Positions 39,866 through 48,428 of a stretch of 64,000 nt of DNA are shown in pieces. The position numbers were made by a program, and so were the translations under genes. The notes below the pieces were generated by a model. That model did not search any database. It was not told the origin of the DNA and worked only from the letters and a program-made list of their open reading frames with translations. Position 1 is the stretch's first letter, and each line of letters opens with the position of its first letter. Origin of the DNA: Couchioplanes azureus (lineage in GTDB: Bacteria > Actinomycetota > Actinomycetes > Mycobacteriales > Micromonosporaceae); assembly GCF_014648355.1 (NCBI RefSeq), contig NZ_BMQY01000007.1, positions 263,712 through 327,711 on the forward strand. The letters are read 5' to 3'.

Positions 39866-40354
39866 TCAGTCGCCGAGGCGCAGCGTCATGTAGGTGCTGT
39901 TCGGGTCCGTCGTGTAGTCCGCGAAGGGCGCGCAGGGGACGAAGCCGTGCCGGCCGTAGAGCCGCCGGGCCGGGGCGAAGAAGTCCTGGGTTCCGGTCTC
40001 CAGGCTGACGCTGCGGTATCCGCGCCGGCGGCACTCGTCGAGCAGGAACGTGAGCAGGTGGGCGGCCACCCCGCGACCGCGGGCCTCCGGACGGGTGCGC
40101 ATCGTCTTGATCTCACCGGCGGAGGGGTCCAGCTCCTTCAGCGCGCCGCAGCCGAGCAGCTCGGCGCCGTCCCACACGGTCCAGAACGACACCTCGGGCG
40201 CCCGCAGCTCCGTCAGGTCCAGGGCGTGCACGCTCTCCGCGGGGGAGGTGGCGTGCATGTCGGCCAGATGGTCCGCGATCAGCCGCCGGACCTCCTCCCG
40301 GCCCAGGTCGTCGACCTCGATCCTCAGCTCCGCCGCACTCCCTTGCGTGATCAT
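39866..40354 (-). CDS. GNAT-family N-acetyltransferase
   Basis: This 162-residue GNAT protein has the acetyl-CoA loop in RTRPEARGRGVAAHLLTFLLDECRRRGY (motif A, R-x-x-G-x-G/A), followed by SLETGTQDFFAPARRLYGRHGFVPC (motif B). The acceptor is unknown. I chose the ATG at 40354 (MITQG) over 40381. It is a single gene between a convergent peptidase and the efflux operon on the same strand. Confidence 0.88.
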   Translation of the reverse strand: MITQGSAAELRIEVDDLGREEVRRLIADHLADMHATSPAESVHALDLTELRAPEVSFWTVWDGAELLGCGALKELDPSAGEIKTMRTRPEARGRGVAAHLLTFLLDECRRRGYRSVSLETGTQDFFAPARRLYGRHGFVPCAPFADYTTDPNSTYMTLRLGD

Positions 40355-40460
40355 GTGACGAGTATGCGGCACCCACGCCACCTGCCGGACCGCTGCCCGG
40401 GCCGAGCCGTCCGGTGCGCAGGCCGGCGGGTGCCTGAACCCCGGCCAGGACGGTTCCGGT

Positions 40461-41981
40461 CTATTTCTCGGGCCGGGGGGTCCTGACGAGGGCGACGACG
40501 GCGGCCGCGGCGGCGAGGAGCAGGATGCTGCCGGCCGTCGTGGCCAGGGCGAGGCCGTCGGTGAAGGCGGTCCGGGCGGCGTCCAGCAGCGCCGCGGCCT
40601 GCGCTGCGGGCAGTGTCTCGGCGGCCGCGGCGGCGCCGGCCAGGGAGTCGTGCGCGGCCGCGGCGAGGTGGGCCGGCGTGCCGGCGGGCAGGGCGGCGTC
40701 GCGGTAGGCGCCGGTGACGACCGTGCCGAGAGTGGCGATGCCCAGGGCCATGCCGAGCTCGTAGGCGGTCTCGGAGACCGCGGAGGCGGCGCCGGCCTGG
40801 TGTGGCGGCACGACGGTGAGGATGACGTCGCTGGCCACCGTGAAGGCCAGGCCCATGCCCGCGCCCATGAGGAACAGCGCCGTGCCGAGCAGCAGGTACG
40901 GCGTGGACGCCTCGACCACGGTCAGCGTGGCCATGGCGAGGCCGCTGAGCGCCATGCCGCCGCCGAGCACCGTGCGCACGGAGGTGCGGCGGGTGGTAGC
41001 GCCGGCCAGGATGCCGAAGAGCATGGAGCCGAGCGCGGCGGGCAGCTCCGCGAGGCCCGCCTCGAGGGGGCGGTATCCCACGACGAGCTGGAAGTACTGG
41101 GACAGGAAATAGAGCAGTCCGGAGAGCCCCAGGACGGAGAGCATGCCGGCCGCGATCACGCCGCCGAAGGTGCGGTTGCGGAACAGCCGGACGTCGATGA
41201 GCGGGTGCGGCAGGCTGAGCTGGCGCCGGGCGAAGGCGAGGAGGGCCGCCACGCCGAGCATGGCGGCGGCCACCGTGCCGGTGCCCGGCCCGTGCGCGGC
41301 GATCTCCTTGACGGCGTAGACCACGCCGAGCATGCCGACCATGGACAGTGCGACGCTGGGCAGGTCCCACGGCCCGGGCTCGGGGTTCCTGGACTCGGGC
41401 AGCAGCTTGCCGCCGACCGCCAGCAGGATCGCCATGACCGGCGCGTTGATGAGGAAGGCGGAGCCCCACCAGAAGTGCTCGAGCAGGAACCCGCCGAGCA
41501 CGGGGCCGAGCGCCGCGCCCGCGGACATGGCGGCGCCCCAGATGCCGATCGCCGTGCTGCGTTCCCGGCTGTCCGGGAAGAGCGTACGGATCAGCGCCAG
41601 CGTGGCGGGCATCAGCGTGGCGCCGGCGACGCCCAGCAGGACGCGGCCCGCGATCAGCCACGGTGCGCTGGGGGCGTACGCGATGGCCGTGGAGACGAGG
41701 CCGAACCCCGCGGCCCCGTACAGCAGGAGTTTCCGGCGGCCGATCCGGTCGCCGAGGGTGCCCATGGTGACCAGCAGGCCGGCGAGGACGAAGGAGTAGA
41801 CGTCGCCGATCCACAGCATCTGCGTGCCGGTCGCGGCGAGGTCGCGGCCGATGGACGGCATCGCCAGGGCCAGGACGGTGCCGTCGACCGAGACGAGGAG
41901 CACCGCGAGGATCAGCGCGCCGAAGCCGAGCCAGCGCGTCGGCCGGCCCTGCGCGGTGGCGGCGGCGATGGTGGTGGTCAT
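40461..41981 (-). CDS. DHA2-family MFS drug efflux transporter
   Basis: This 506-residue transporter has about 14 helices and the EmrB/QacA signature: LLVSVDGTVLALAMPSIGRDL in helix 1, GTLGDRIGRRKLLL as motif A, and GRVLLGVAGATLMPATLALI as motif C. It would export drugs or a metabolite using the proton gradient. Its ATG overlaps the TetR stop (ATGA), so it is co-translated with the repressor. Confidence 0.92.
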   Translation of the reverse strand: MTTTIAAATAQGRPTRWLGFGALILAVLLVSVDGTVLALAMPSIGRDLAATGTQMLWIGDVYSFVLAGLLVTMGTLGDRIGRRKLLLYGAAGFGLVSTAIAYAPSAPWLIAGRVLLGVAGATLMPATLALIRTLFPDSRERSTAIGIWGAAMSAGAALGPVLGGFLLEHFWWGSAFLINAPVMAILLAVGGKLLPESRNPEPGPWDLPSVALSMVGMLGVVYAVKEIAAHGPGTGTVAAAMLGVAALLAFARRQLSLPHPLIDVRLFRNRTFGGVIAAGMLSVLGLSGLLYFLSQYFQLVVGYRPLEAGLAELPAALGSMLFGILAGATTRRTSVRTVLGGGMALSGLAMATLTVVEASTPYLLLGTALFLMGAGMGLAFTVASDVILTVVPPHQAGAASAVSETAYELGMALGIATLGTVVTGAYRDAALPAGTPAHLAAAAHDSLAGAAAAAETLPAAQAAALLDAARTAFTDGLALATTAGSILLLAAAAAVVALVRTPRPEK

Positions 41982-42517
41982 CGGCGCACCGCGCCGTGCA
42001 GCAGGAGCGTGGTGACCATGTGGGTGAAGTCGCGGGCGGCGGCCCGTCCGGTCTGCACGGACCACGCCGCGCCGGCCGCCAGGCTGTAGAACGCGTCGGC
42101 CAGCCAGGCCGGGCCGAGGTCGAGCCGGAACTCGCCGGCCTCCTGCCCCCGCCGGAAGAGCGCGGCGATCTCCGCGTCGATCTCGGCCCAGGCCTCGTGC
42201 GGGTGCTCGGGGTCGTACTCCTGGCTCTGGCTGTACATCAGCGCCAGGTAGGCGGACGCGTCCTGGCTGGCCGCCACGAGGCGGGCCAGGGCGTCGGTCG
42301 CCGGGCCGTCCGCGAGCCGGGCGGTGGCCAGCGCCTGCCGCATCTGTGCCACGGCGAGCTGTTCGAGGGCCGCGAAGAGCGCCGTCCGTCCGGCGAAGTG
42401 CCGGTGCAGCGTCGCCCGGCTCACCCCGGCGGCCCTGGCGATCTCGTCCTGGGTGGCGTTGGGGCGGCGGCCCAGGAACTCGGCCGCCGCCCGCAGGATG
42501 TCGTCCCGTTCCTTCAC
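41978..42517 (-). CDS. TetR-family repressor of the efflux operon
   Basis: This 179-residue repressor has helix-turn-helix ILRAAAEFLGRRPNATQDEIARAAGVSRATLHRHF. It is the first gene of a two-gene operon with the MFS pump. GTG at 42517 is the start. A TATCTT -10 ends six bases before the GTG and there is no ribosome-binding site, so the message is probably leaderless. The 30-bp dyad upstream is its likely operator. Confidence 0.9.
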   Translation of the reverse strand: MKERDDILRAAAEFLGRRPNATQDEIARAAGVSRATLHRHFAGRTALFAALEQLAVAQMRQALATARLADGPATDALARLVAASQDASAYLALMYSQSQEYDPEHPHEAWAEIDAEIAALFRRGQEAGEFRLDLGPAWLADAFYSLAAGAAWSVQTGRAAARDFTHMVTTLLLHGAVRR

Positions 42518-42530
42518 GAGACGAAGATAG

Positions 42531-42560
42531 CTCAGATGAGACAGAAACGTCTCACCTGAG
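42531..42560. promoter_or_regulatory. 30-bp dyad, probable TetR operator of the efflux operon
   Basis: CTCAGATGAGAC and GTCTCACCTGAG form 12-base arms with one mismatch around a 6-base centre (AGAAAC). The dyad covers the -35 region of the TetR-MFS promoter. Confidence 0.75.
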
Positions 42561-42569
42561 TGCGTGCGG

Positions 42570-43619
42570 TCACATGACCTTGCCCTGCCGGGCGCCGGCC
42601 CAGAGATCCACGGAGGAGAAGTCGGCGTCGAGGATCTTGTCGATCAGGCCGAGCTCGTCGTCGGTGAAGGAGAGGTTGCCGAGCGTGGCCACATTCTCGT
42701 CGAGCTGCCGCACGCTGCTGGCGCCGATCACCAGCGAGGTGACGCGCGGGTCGCGCAGCGCCCAGGCGAGCGCGAGCTGGGCCAGGTTCTGCCCGCGGGC
42801 CCGGGCGACCTCGTCGAGCGCGCGCAGCCGCGAGACCAGCGCCTCGTCGATCGATCCCGGGTCCAGCGACTTGCCCTGGGTGGCGCGCGAGCCCTCCGGG
42901 ATGCCGTTCAGGTACCTGCCGGTGAGCAGCCCCTGGGCCAGCGCGGTGAAGCCGATCACCCCGGCGCCCACCTCGGCCGCCGCGTCGAGCAGGCCCTCGG
43001 TCTCGATCCAGCGGTTCAGCATCGAGTACGACGGCTGGTGGATGAGCAACGGCGTGCCCAGCTCGCGCAGCAGCCCGGCCATCCGGCGGGTGTGCTCGGC
43101 GTCGTACGAGGAGATGCCCACGTAGAGGGCCTTGCCGGCGCGGACCGCGGCGTCCAGCGCCGAGGCGGTCTCCTCCAGCGGCGTCGTGGGGTCGTAGCGG
43201 TGCGAGTAGAAGATGTCGACGTAGTCCAGGCCCATCCGGCCCAGCGACTGGTCGAGGCTGGCGAGTACGTACTTGCGTCCGCCGCCGCCCCGGCCGTACG
43301 GGCCCGGCCACATGTCCCAGCCGGCCTTCGTCGAGACCACGATCTCGTCCCGGTACGGCCGCAGGTCCTCGCGCATCAGCCGGCCGAAGCTGACCTCGGC
43401 GGCGCCGTACGGCGGGCCGTAGTTGTTGGCGAGGTCGAAGTGCGTGACGCCGAGGTCGAAGGCCCGCCGGGTGATGGCGCGCTGCTGCTCGAACGGCTTG
43501 TCGTCGCCGAAGTTGTGCCAGAAACCGAGCGAGAGCACGGGCAGGTCGAGGCCCGAACGCCCGGTGCGGCGGTACTGCATTCCACTGGTGTATCGGTCCG
43601 GTGCGGCGGCGTAGATCAT
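42570..43619 (-). CDS. aldo/keto reductase (YghZ-like)
   Basis: This 349-residue NADPH-dependent reductase has HFDLANNYGPPYGAAE (catalytic Asp and Tyr), the catalytic Lys in VVSTKAGWDMWPGPYG, the catalytic His in DIFYSHRYDP, and a C-terminal cofactor site (LVIGASSVRQLDENV). The WPGPYG stretch points to the YghZ/L-glyceraldehyde-3-phosphate reductase branch. I chose the ATG at 43619 (MIYAAAPDRY), which matches that branch's N-terminus. Confidence 0.9.
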   Translation of the reverse strand: MIYAAAPDRYTSGMQYRRTGRSGLDLPVLSLGFWHNFGDDKPFEQQRAITRRAFDLGVTHFDLANNYGPPYGAAEVSFGRLMREDLRPYRDEIVVSTKAGWDMWPGPYGRGGGGRKYVLASLDQSLGRMGLDYVDIFYSHRYDPTTPLEETASALDAAVRAGKALYVGISSYDAEHTRRMAGLLRELGTPLLIHQPSYSMLNRWIETEGLLDAAAEVGAGVIGFTALAQGLLTGRYLNGIPEGSRATQGKSLDPGSIDEALVSRLRALDEVARARGQNLAQLALAWALRDPRVTSLVIGASSVRQLDENVATLGNLSFTDDELGLIDKILDADFSSVDLWAGARQGKVM

Positions 43620-43700
43620 GACGCCACTATCCCGGCCGTGATCATGGACGTCCACCACCGGCGGCGGACGCCGCCGGTGTGTCCCCCGGTCGCGCGCGGC

Positions 43701-44129
43701 TCACCCGCGGCGACCCTCGCGCACGGCCGTCGCGACGGTGTCCACGTCACGCTTGGCGCTGGCCGCCGCGGCCGTCGGCGCGGGCGGCACCGCCTGCTCC
43801 ACCTGCTTCTTGCCGACCAGGGCGGCGACGCCTGCCGCCGCGAAGACCACGACCATGACCGTAAGGGCGGCCAGCCAGGCGGGCCAGGCCAGCGCCAGCG
43901 CGGCACCGATCGTCAGCAGCAGGGTGGAGACGCCGTAGAGGGCGAGGACGCCGGCCCCGCCGAGCATCCCGGCCCCGGCTCCGGCCCGCTTGCCCTTCTC
44001 CACCATCTCCGTACGCGCGAGCGCCAGCTCGTCGCGCACGAGGGTGGAGACCTGCTCGGCCATCTGCTGGACGAGCACCCCCGTGGAGGCGTCCGCCGAG
44101 GGGTCCAGCCTCATCCGTGTGTCGCTCAT
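43701..44129 (-). CDS. actinobacterial Holin-X family membrane protein
   Basis: This 142-residue protein has an amphipathic N-terminal helix (LVQQMAEQVSTLVRDELALARTEM), a Gly-rich turn, and two hydrophobic helices (about 58-78 and 87-110). A charged Ala/Lys tail follows. The layout is that of the Phage_holin_3_6 family. These proteins are usually chromosomal and not tied to phages; the role is unknown. I prefer ATG at 44129 (MSDTR). Confidence 0.82.
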   Translation of the reverse strand: MSDTRMRLDPSADASTGVLVQQMAEQVSTLVRDELALARTEMVEKGKRAGAGAGMLGGAGVLALYGVSTLLLTIGAALALAWPAWLAALTVMVVVFAAAGVAALVGKKQVEQAVPPAPTAAAASAKRDVDTVATAVREGRRG

Positions 44130-44237
44130 GGCCACCACTTACCCCAGCTCAGGCGGGTTATGCGGCCGGAAGGCTCAGGTAGCCCGATCGGCTGCCGATG
44201 GCTGCGCTCACGGAAGGGGATGATCAAGGTGGGGATC

Positions 44238-44269
44238 CCGGCCCGGGCAACTGGCGTCGCCCGGGCCGG
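44238..44269 (-). terminator. hairpin terminator after melC2
   Basis: A perfect 11-bp stem (CCGGCCCGGGC) with a 10-base loop, 21 bases past the tyrosinase stop. Confidence 0.75.
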
Positions 44270-44289
44270 TGCCACTCATCCGGCACGGG

Positions 44290-45114
44290 TCACTCGTAGG
44301 TGTACCAGGCCGTGTGGTTCAGCATGTCGGCCGGCCGCACGGTGCCCCACGGGGTCATGGTGTCGTTGAGGTCCACGACGTTGGTGGTGTTGCCGGTCGG
44401 CAGGTAGCCGGAGCTCGGGTTCGCCCGCTGCCAGTCCGACCAGATCTTGTCGATGTGGCAGTGGTGCAGCCAGAACAGCGGGTCGTTGGGCGAGGTGCCG
44501 GTGCCCATGTCGCCGCCCACCCAGACGTGCACGAGGTTGTGCATGGCCGGACCGTTCCGCCAGCCCTCCAGCGCGTTGCGGAAGCCGGTGGTGGAGCTGC
44601 TGTTCCAGGGCGCGACGTCGTACACCCGCTGCGCCATGACCGTCTGCAGCTGGGTGGCCGTCGGCAGGCTGCGCCCGCCGGCACCCAGCGCGCGGCGCAG
44701 GTAGTTACGGCTGTCGCTGCGGACGTTGATCGTCCAGTTGCCGGTGCTGAACGCGAACGGGCCGGTGGTCACCTGACCGTCCGAGCTGCGTCCGGTGCCG
44801 CCCATGAAGTCCGCCGCGAACAGCGACGCGGTGGCGGTGCGGTCGACGGTCCAGTTCCAGTACGGCAGGTTCACCGCCGGGTTGATCGACTGCAGCGCCC
44901 GCTCGAAGTCGAGCAGGAACTGCCGGTGCCACGGCAGAAACGACGGCGAGCGGTGGCCGACGCGGTTGCCGTTGTCGGTGTCGCTGACGATGAACTGGTT
45001 GTGGGTACGGACGAAAGCGTCGTAGCGGCCGCTGCGCTTGAGCTCAAGCACGGCGTCGACGAACGCCTTCTTCTCCGTGGCGGTCAGGTTGCGCTGGTCC
45101 TTGCGTACGCCCAT
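44290..45114 (-). CDS. melC2: tyrosinase MelC2
   Basis: This 274-residue type 3 copper enzyme oxidises monophenols and diphenols to quinones (melanin formation). The CuA ligands are H38 (RTHNQFI), H54 (GHRSPSFLP) and H63 (PWHRQFL). The CuB ligands are H192 and H196 (MHNLVHVWVGG) and H218 (FWLHHCHID). All six match the Streptomyces enzyme layout and length. It has no signal peptide and is exported with its caddie MelC1, whose gene lies 36 bases upstream. Confidence 0.96.
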   Translation of the reverse strand: MGVRKDQRNLTATEKKAFVDAVLELKRSGRYDAFVRTHNQFIVSDTDNGNRVGHRSPSFLPWHRQFLLDFERALQSINPAVNLPYWNWTVDRTATASLFAADFMGGTGRSSDGQVTTGPFAFSTGNWTINVRSDSRNYLRRALGAGGRSLPTATQLQTVMAQRVYDVAPWNSSSTTGFRNALEGWRNGPAMHNLVHVWVGGDMGTGTSPNDPLFWLHHCHIDKIWSDWQRANPSSGYLPTGNTTNVVDLNDTMTPWGTVRPADMLNHTAWYTYE

Positions 45115-45150
45115 GAGTGGTGCAGTCGCCTTTCGGGTAAGTAGGAGGGA

Positions 45151-45573
45151 TCAGCCGTGCTGCGGCGGCAGCAGGCGGGCACCGTCGAGCTCGTCGACGG
45201 CGGCGCGGGCGACCTCGCGCAGGGACTTGAAGCTCTCGTAGTGGTTCGACACGCTCGTGTAGGTGCCGTCGGCGTTCTGCATCACGTGCAGCGGGACGCC
45301 GTCGATGCGGATGCCGAGGTCGGCCGCGCCACCCGTGGCGGACAGGTGGTGGGCTGCGGCCTGCCTCTGCGCCGGCGAGGCGGCGCCGATCTCGATCCGC
45401 CGGCCCCGGTAGGTCTCGGTGATCTGCTTCGGCTGCGCGGCGGCGACCGGCGCGTCGACGGCGGCCTGCGAGCCACCGGCGGTGGTGACCTGCACGATGA
45501 GTGCTCCCGTGCCGGCGGCCACGGTGGCGGCGCCGGCGAACTTGAGCAGATCGCGACGTTTGGTGTTGGACAT
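45151..45573 (-). CDS. melC1: tyrosinase cofactor/caddie MelC1
   Basis: This 140-residue protein has a twin-arginine signal (KRRDLLKFAGAATVAAGTG). The mature domain, with ETYRGRRIEIG, GIRIDGVPLHVMQNADGTYTSVSNHYESF and LREVARAAVDEL, matches MelC1. It delivers copper to and carries the tyrosinase through the Tat pathway. The ATG at 45573 follows GGGGGAGG. It is the first gene of the melC operon. Confidence 0.95.
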   Translation of the reverse strand: MSNTKRRDLLKFAGAATVAAGTGALIVQVTTAGGSQAAVDAPVAAAQPKQITETYRGRRIEIGAASPAQRQAAAHHLSATGGAADLGIRIDGVPLHVMQNADGTYTSVSNHYESFKSLREVARAAVDELDGARLLPPQHG

Positions 45574-45909
45574 TTCCTCCCCCTTCTCCGGACGCCGGGC
45601 AGCAAAAATTCACGCCACAAAGGAAGATGAACGTAAAAATTGCTGCGCTGCTCGGCATTTCCTGAGTATTTCCGGCGCCGGAAGCGGGGCGAAGGTAACA
45701 GCGGCGCTCGGCGCCGGGCAAGGCGCTCGATGCAAGCAGTCACGGTGCAGATTCGCGCAGAGTGACTCTGCACGGCCCGTGCACCGGGCACCGCACGGGG
45801 ATCGGCCTCGATAAGATCAATAAGTGATCGTCAACGGTCGATCACCGGCGTGCGCGCTGCGTCATCGCCGGTCCGCCGGGGTGAGCTGGTTCATAGCCGA
45901 ACGGACAGC
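45574..45909. other. 336-base upstream region of melC with several dyads
   Basis: No gene is seen. GCAGCAA at 45599-45605 pairs with TTGCTGC at 45640-45646 across an AT-rich leader. TACGTT on the minus strand (45629-45634) could be the melC -10. GCAGAGT-G-ACTCTGC is a perfect 15-bp palindrome at 45758-45772. GTGATCG at 45824-45830 pairs with CGATCAC at 45839-45845 over an 8-base loop. The last two may be operators or, for the hairpin nearest the FMN-reductase stop, a weak terminator. Confidence 0.45.
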
Positions 45910-46536
45910 TCAGCTGCCGAGTCGGCCGGGGTCGAAGCCGGCACCGTCGCGGCGCGGCACGACCGGATAGACGCTCGAGTGCACCTGCCAGGACGGAGCC
46001 CGCCGCGGCGCGGGCAGCGCGACCGCCCGGTCCAGCGCGCGCAGCATGTCCTGCAGCGCGGTCGGCAGCCGCGGGTCGGTGACCACGCCGCCGGCGACGG
46101 CGCGCGGGCCGAGCGGGACGCGGATGCACGCCGGCTTGAGCACCCGGGCCCGGGCGTGCTCCAGCACCGTCTCCAGCGTCGCCAGGGCCGCCTGGTCCTG
46201 CGCCGGCGGGGAGAGCGAGAGCCACGCGGCCGGCTTGCCGCCGAGCTCGCCGCTGTCGACGAGCCAGTCCAGGAGGTTCTTCAGGCTGCCCGGCAGCGAG
46301 CCGGCGTACTCGGGGGTGCTCACCAGCACGGCCCCGGCCGCGCCGGCCCGGTGTCGCAGCAGGGCCACCGCGGCGGGCGGGACCGGCTCGCCGGGGACGA
46401 ACGCGGGCAGTGCGCGCAGGCCGTCGTAGAGACTCACGGCGATGCCCGCGGGCGCGTGCCGCACCGCCGTGCGCAGCGCTGCGGTGTGCAGGGAGTCCTC
46501 TCGCGTGTCACCCGAGATCAGCAGGATGCGCGTCAT
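45910..46536 (-). CDS. NADPH-dependent FMN reductase family protein
   Basis: This 208-residue flavodoxin-like protein has ILLISGDTREDSLHTAALR for the FMN-phosphate loop, VLVSTPEYAGSLPGSLKNLLDW (the family's PEYNxSxPGxLKN motif) and GKPAAWLSLS. It would reduce FMN or quinones with NADPH. I chose the ATG at 46536 because the fold starts there; the long upstream frame is non-coding. It lies upstream of the melC operon on the same strand but 336 bases away. Confidence 0.88.
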   Translation of the reverse strand: MTRILLISGDTREDSLHTAALRTAVRHAPAGIAVSLYDGLRALPAFVPGEPVPPAAVALLRHRAGAAGAVLVSTPEYAGSLPGSLKNLLDWLVDSGELGGKPAAWLSLSPPAQDQAALATLETVLEHARARVLKPACIRVPLGPRAVAGGVVTDPRLPTALQDMLRALDRAVALPAPRRAPSWQVHSSVYPVVPRRDGAGFDPGRLGS

Positions 46537-46759
46537 GACGCCGACGATAGGGCCCCCGGCCGCGCACGGCCGGGCCCGCGCCCGCGACGCCGGGCCCGGC
46601 GTCGAGTCGGATCGAGGACGTTTCCCGGGTGAAACCGCGGCACCTCCAGGCCCTCCACCGAGCGCAAGGGCGCCACCCGCCATGCCGTGACCGGGCACTG
46701 GGCGCCGCGTGGCGGGGTGGCCGTCGTCGATGGCCGGCGCGGTCTGCGATCATCGCGGC

Positions 46760-48157
46760 ATGCGCCTGCTGCGAGCTCTGCACGACCCCGCGGACGACGA
46801 GCGGGCCGTCGCCACGCCCGGGCTGACGCTGTCCCGGCACGATCTGCTGGGCCGTGCCGCCGCGCTCGCCGCCGAGCTGCGGGGGCTGCCGATGGCGGCC
46901 GTGCACGCGGTCCCCGCCGCGCCGACGGTCGTGGCCGTGACCGCCGGGCTGCTGGCCGGGGTGCCGATCGCTCCGGTGCCACCCGACGCCGGCGACGTGG
47001 AACGCGCGCACGTCCTGCGGGACTCCGGCGCGGCCGTGATGCTCTCCGACGATCCCGGGGCCGCCGGGAGCAGCGGGCTGCCCGTCGTGCCGGTCTCCGG
47101 GCCCGCGCGCGGGACCGTTCCCGCCGAGCCGGACGCCGGCGCCCCGGCCCTCGTGCTCTACACGAGCGGGACGACCGGCGCGCCGAAGGGCGTCGTGCTG
47201 TCGCGCCGGGCGATCGCCGCCGGGCTCGACGCGCTCGCCGAGGCATGGCAGTGGACGGCCGGCGACACTCTCGTGCACGGGTTGCCGCTCTACCATGTGC
47301 ACGGGCTCGTGCTCGGCGTGCTCGGCGCGCTGCGGACCGGGTCGCGGCTCGTGCACACCGGACGGCCCACCCCGCAGGCGTACGCGCAGGCCGCGGGCAG
47401 CCTCTACTTCGGAGTGCCCACCGTCTGGTCGCGAATCTGCGCCGCCCCGCAGGAAGCGCGCGCCCTGCGGGGAGCGCGGCTGCTCGTGTCGGGCAGCGCG
47501 CCGCTGCCGGTGCCGGTCTTCACCGACCTGGCCACCCTGGCCGGGCAGGCGCCGGTGGAGCGGTACGGCATGACCGAGACCCTCATCACGGTCAGCGCCC
47601 GGGCGGACGGCGAGCGGCGCGCGGGCCACGTCGGCCTGCCCGTCGCCGGCGTGCAGACCCGCCTGGCCGGTGACTCGGGCGAGCCGCTGCCGGCCGACGG
47701 CAGCACCATCGGCCACCTCGAGGTCCGCGGCGCCACGCTCTTCGACGGCTACCTGCGGCCGGACGGCACCGCGGCCGCCCCGCTCACCGCCGACGGCTGG
47801 TACCGCACCGGCGACGTCGCGACCGTCGGGCCCGACGGCTGGCACCGCATCGTCGGCCGCGCCTCCACCGATCTGATCAAGACCGGCGGGTTCCGGGTCG
47901 GCGCCGGTGAGGTCGAGGACGCGCTGTTGCGGCACCCTGCCGTCCGGGAAGCCGCGGTGATCGGGACCCCGCACCCGGACCTGGGGGAGCAGGTGACCGC
48001 CTTCGTGGTCGCCGACGGCCGACCCGACCCGGACGAGCTGACGGCGTTCGTGGCCGCCCGGCTGGCCGCCCACAAGCGTCCCCGGCTGGTGCGCCTCGTC
48101 GCGGAACTGCCCCGCAACGCCATGGGCAAGGTCCAGAAGGCGCGCCTGAGGGAGTGA
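46760..48157 (+). CDS. acyl-CoA synthetase, MatB-like (malonyl-CoA ligase type)
   Basis: This 465-residue ANL-family ligase has the AMP-binding motif LYTSGTTGAPKGVVL, then HGLPLYHVHGLVLGVLGALRTG, ERYGMTETL, the YRTGD motif in GWYRTGDVA, GRASTDLIKTGGFRVGAGEVEDAL, and the C-terminal catalytic Lys in MGKVQK. The short length and the YHVHGL stretch fit malonyl-CoA synthetases. It would make malonyl- or methylmalonyl-CoA for lipid or polyketide assembly. I chose ATG at 46760 (MRLLRAL). Confidence 0.85.
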   Translation: MRLLRALHDPADDERAVATPGLTLSRHDLLGRAAALAAELRGLPMAAVHAVPAAPTVVAVTAGLLAGVPIAPVPPDAGDVERAHVLRDSGAAVMLSDDPGAAGSSGLPVVPVSGPARGTVPAEPDAGAPALVLYTSGTTGAPKGVVLSRRAIAAGLDALAEAWQWTAGDTLVHGLPLYHVHGLVLGVLGALRTGSRLVHTGRPTPQAYAQAAGSLYFGVPTVWSRICAAPQEARALRGARLLVSGSAPLPVPVFTDLATLAGQAPVERYGMTETLITVSARADGERRAGHVGLPVAGVQTRLAGDSGEPLPADGSTIGHLEVRGATLFDGYLRPDGTAAAPLTADGWYRTGDVATVGPDGWHRIVGRASTDLIKTGGFRVGAGEVEDALLRHPAVREAAVIGTPHPDLGEQVTAFVVADGRPDPDELTAFVAARLAAHKRPRLVRLVAELPRNAMGKVQKARLRE

Positions 48158-48428
48158 GAAGGTTCCGGACCGGGCCGGCGGGCGGCACCGGCGAGCACGG
48201 TGGTGCCACCCGAGTCGCCGCCATGCTCCGCGGTCGCGGGGGCCCCACCGGTCGCGACCGCCGTGGTAGTCTCCGGCGGCGCCATCGATGTGGCCCGATT
48301 CAATAATCTGCTTTTTCGCTGACCGCGACGCTACTAGTGTCGGGTAGCCGCCGGGAAGCTGGTCAATCACGGTGATCTTCAGCACTGTGGACGACCGACG
48401 GGGAAGCTACGGGGGCTGGGGGGCCACC

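Noticed and set aside
43701..44129. Holin-X gene taken as evidence of a prophage
   Set aside because: It is a single gene without phage structural, lysis or integration genes; this family is commonly chromosomal in actinobacteria.
45758..45772. Perfect palindrome considered as an attachment site or insertion-sequence end
   Set aside because: No integrase or transposase, no flanking duplication and no second copy in the window.
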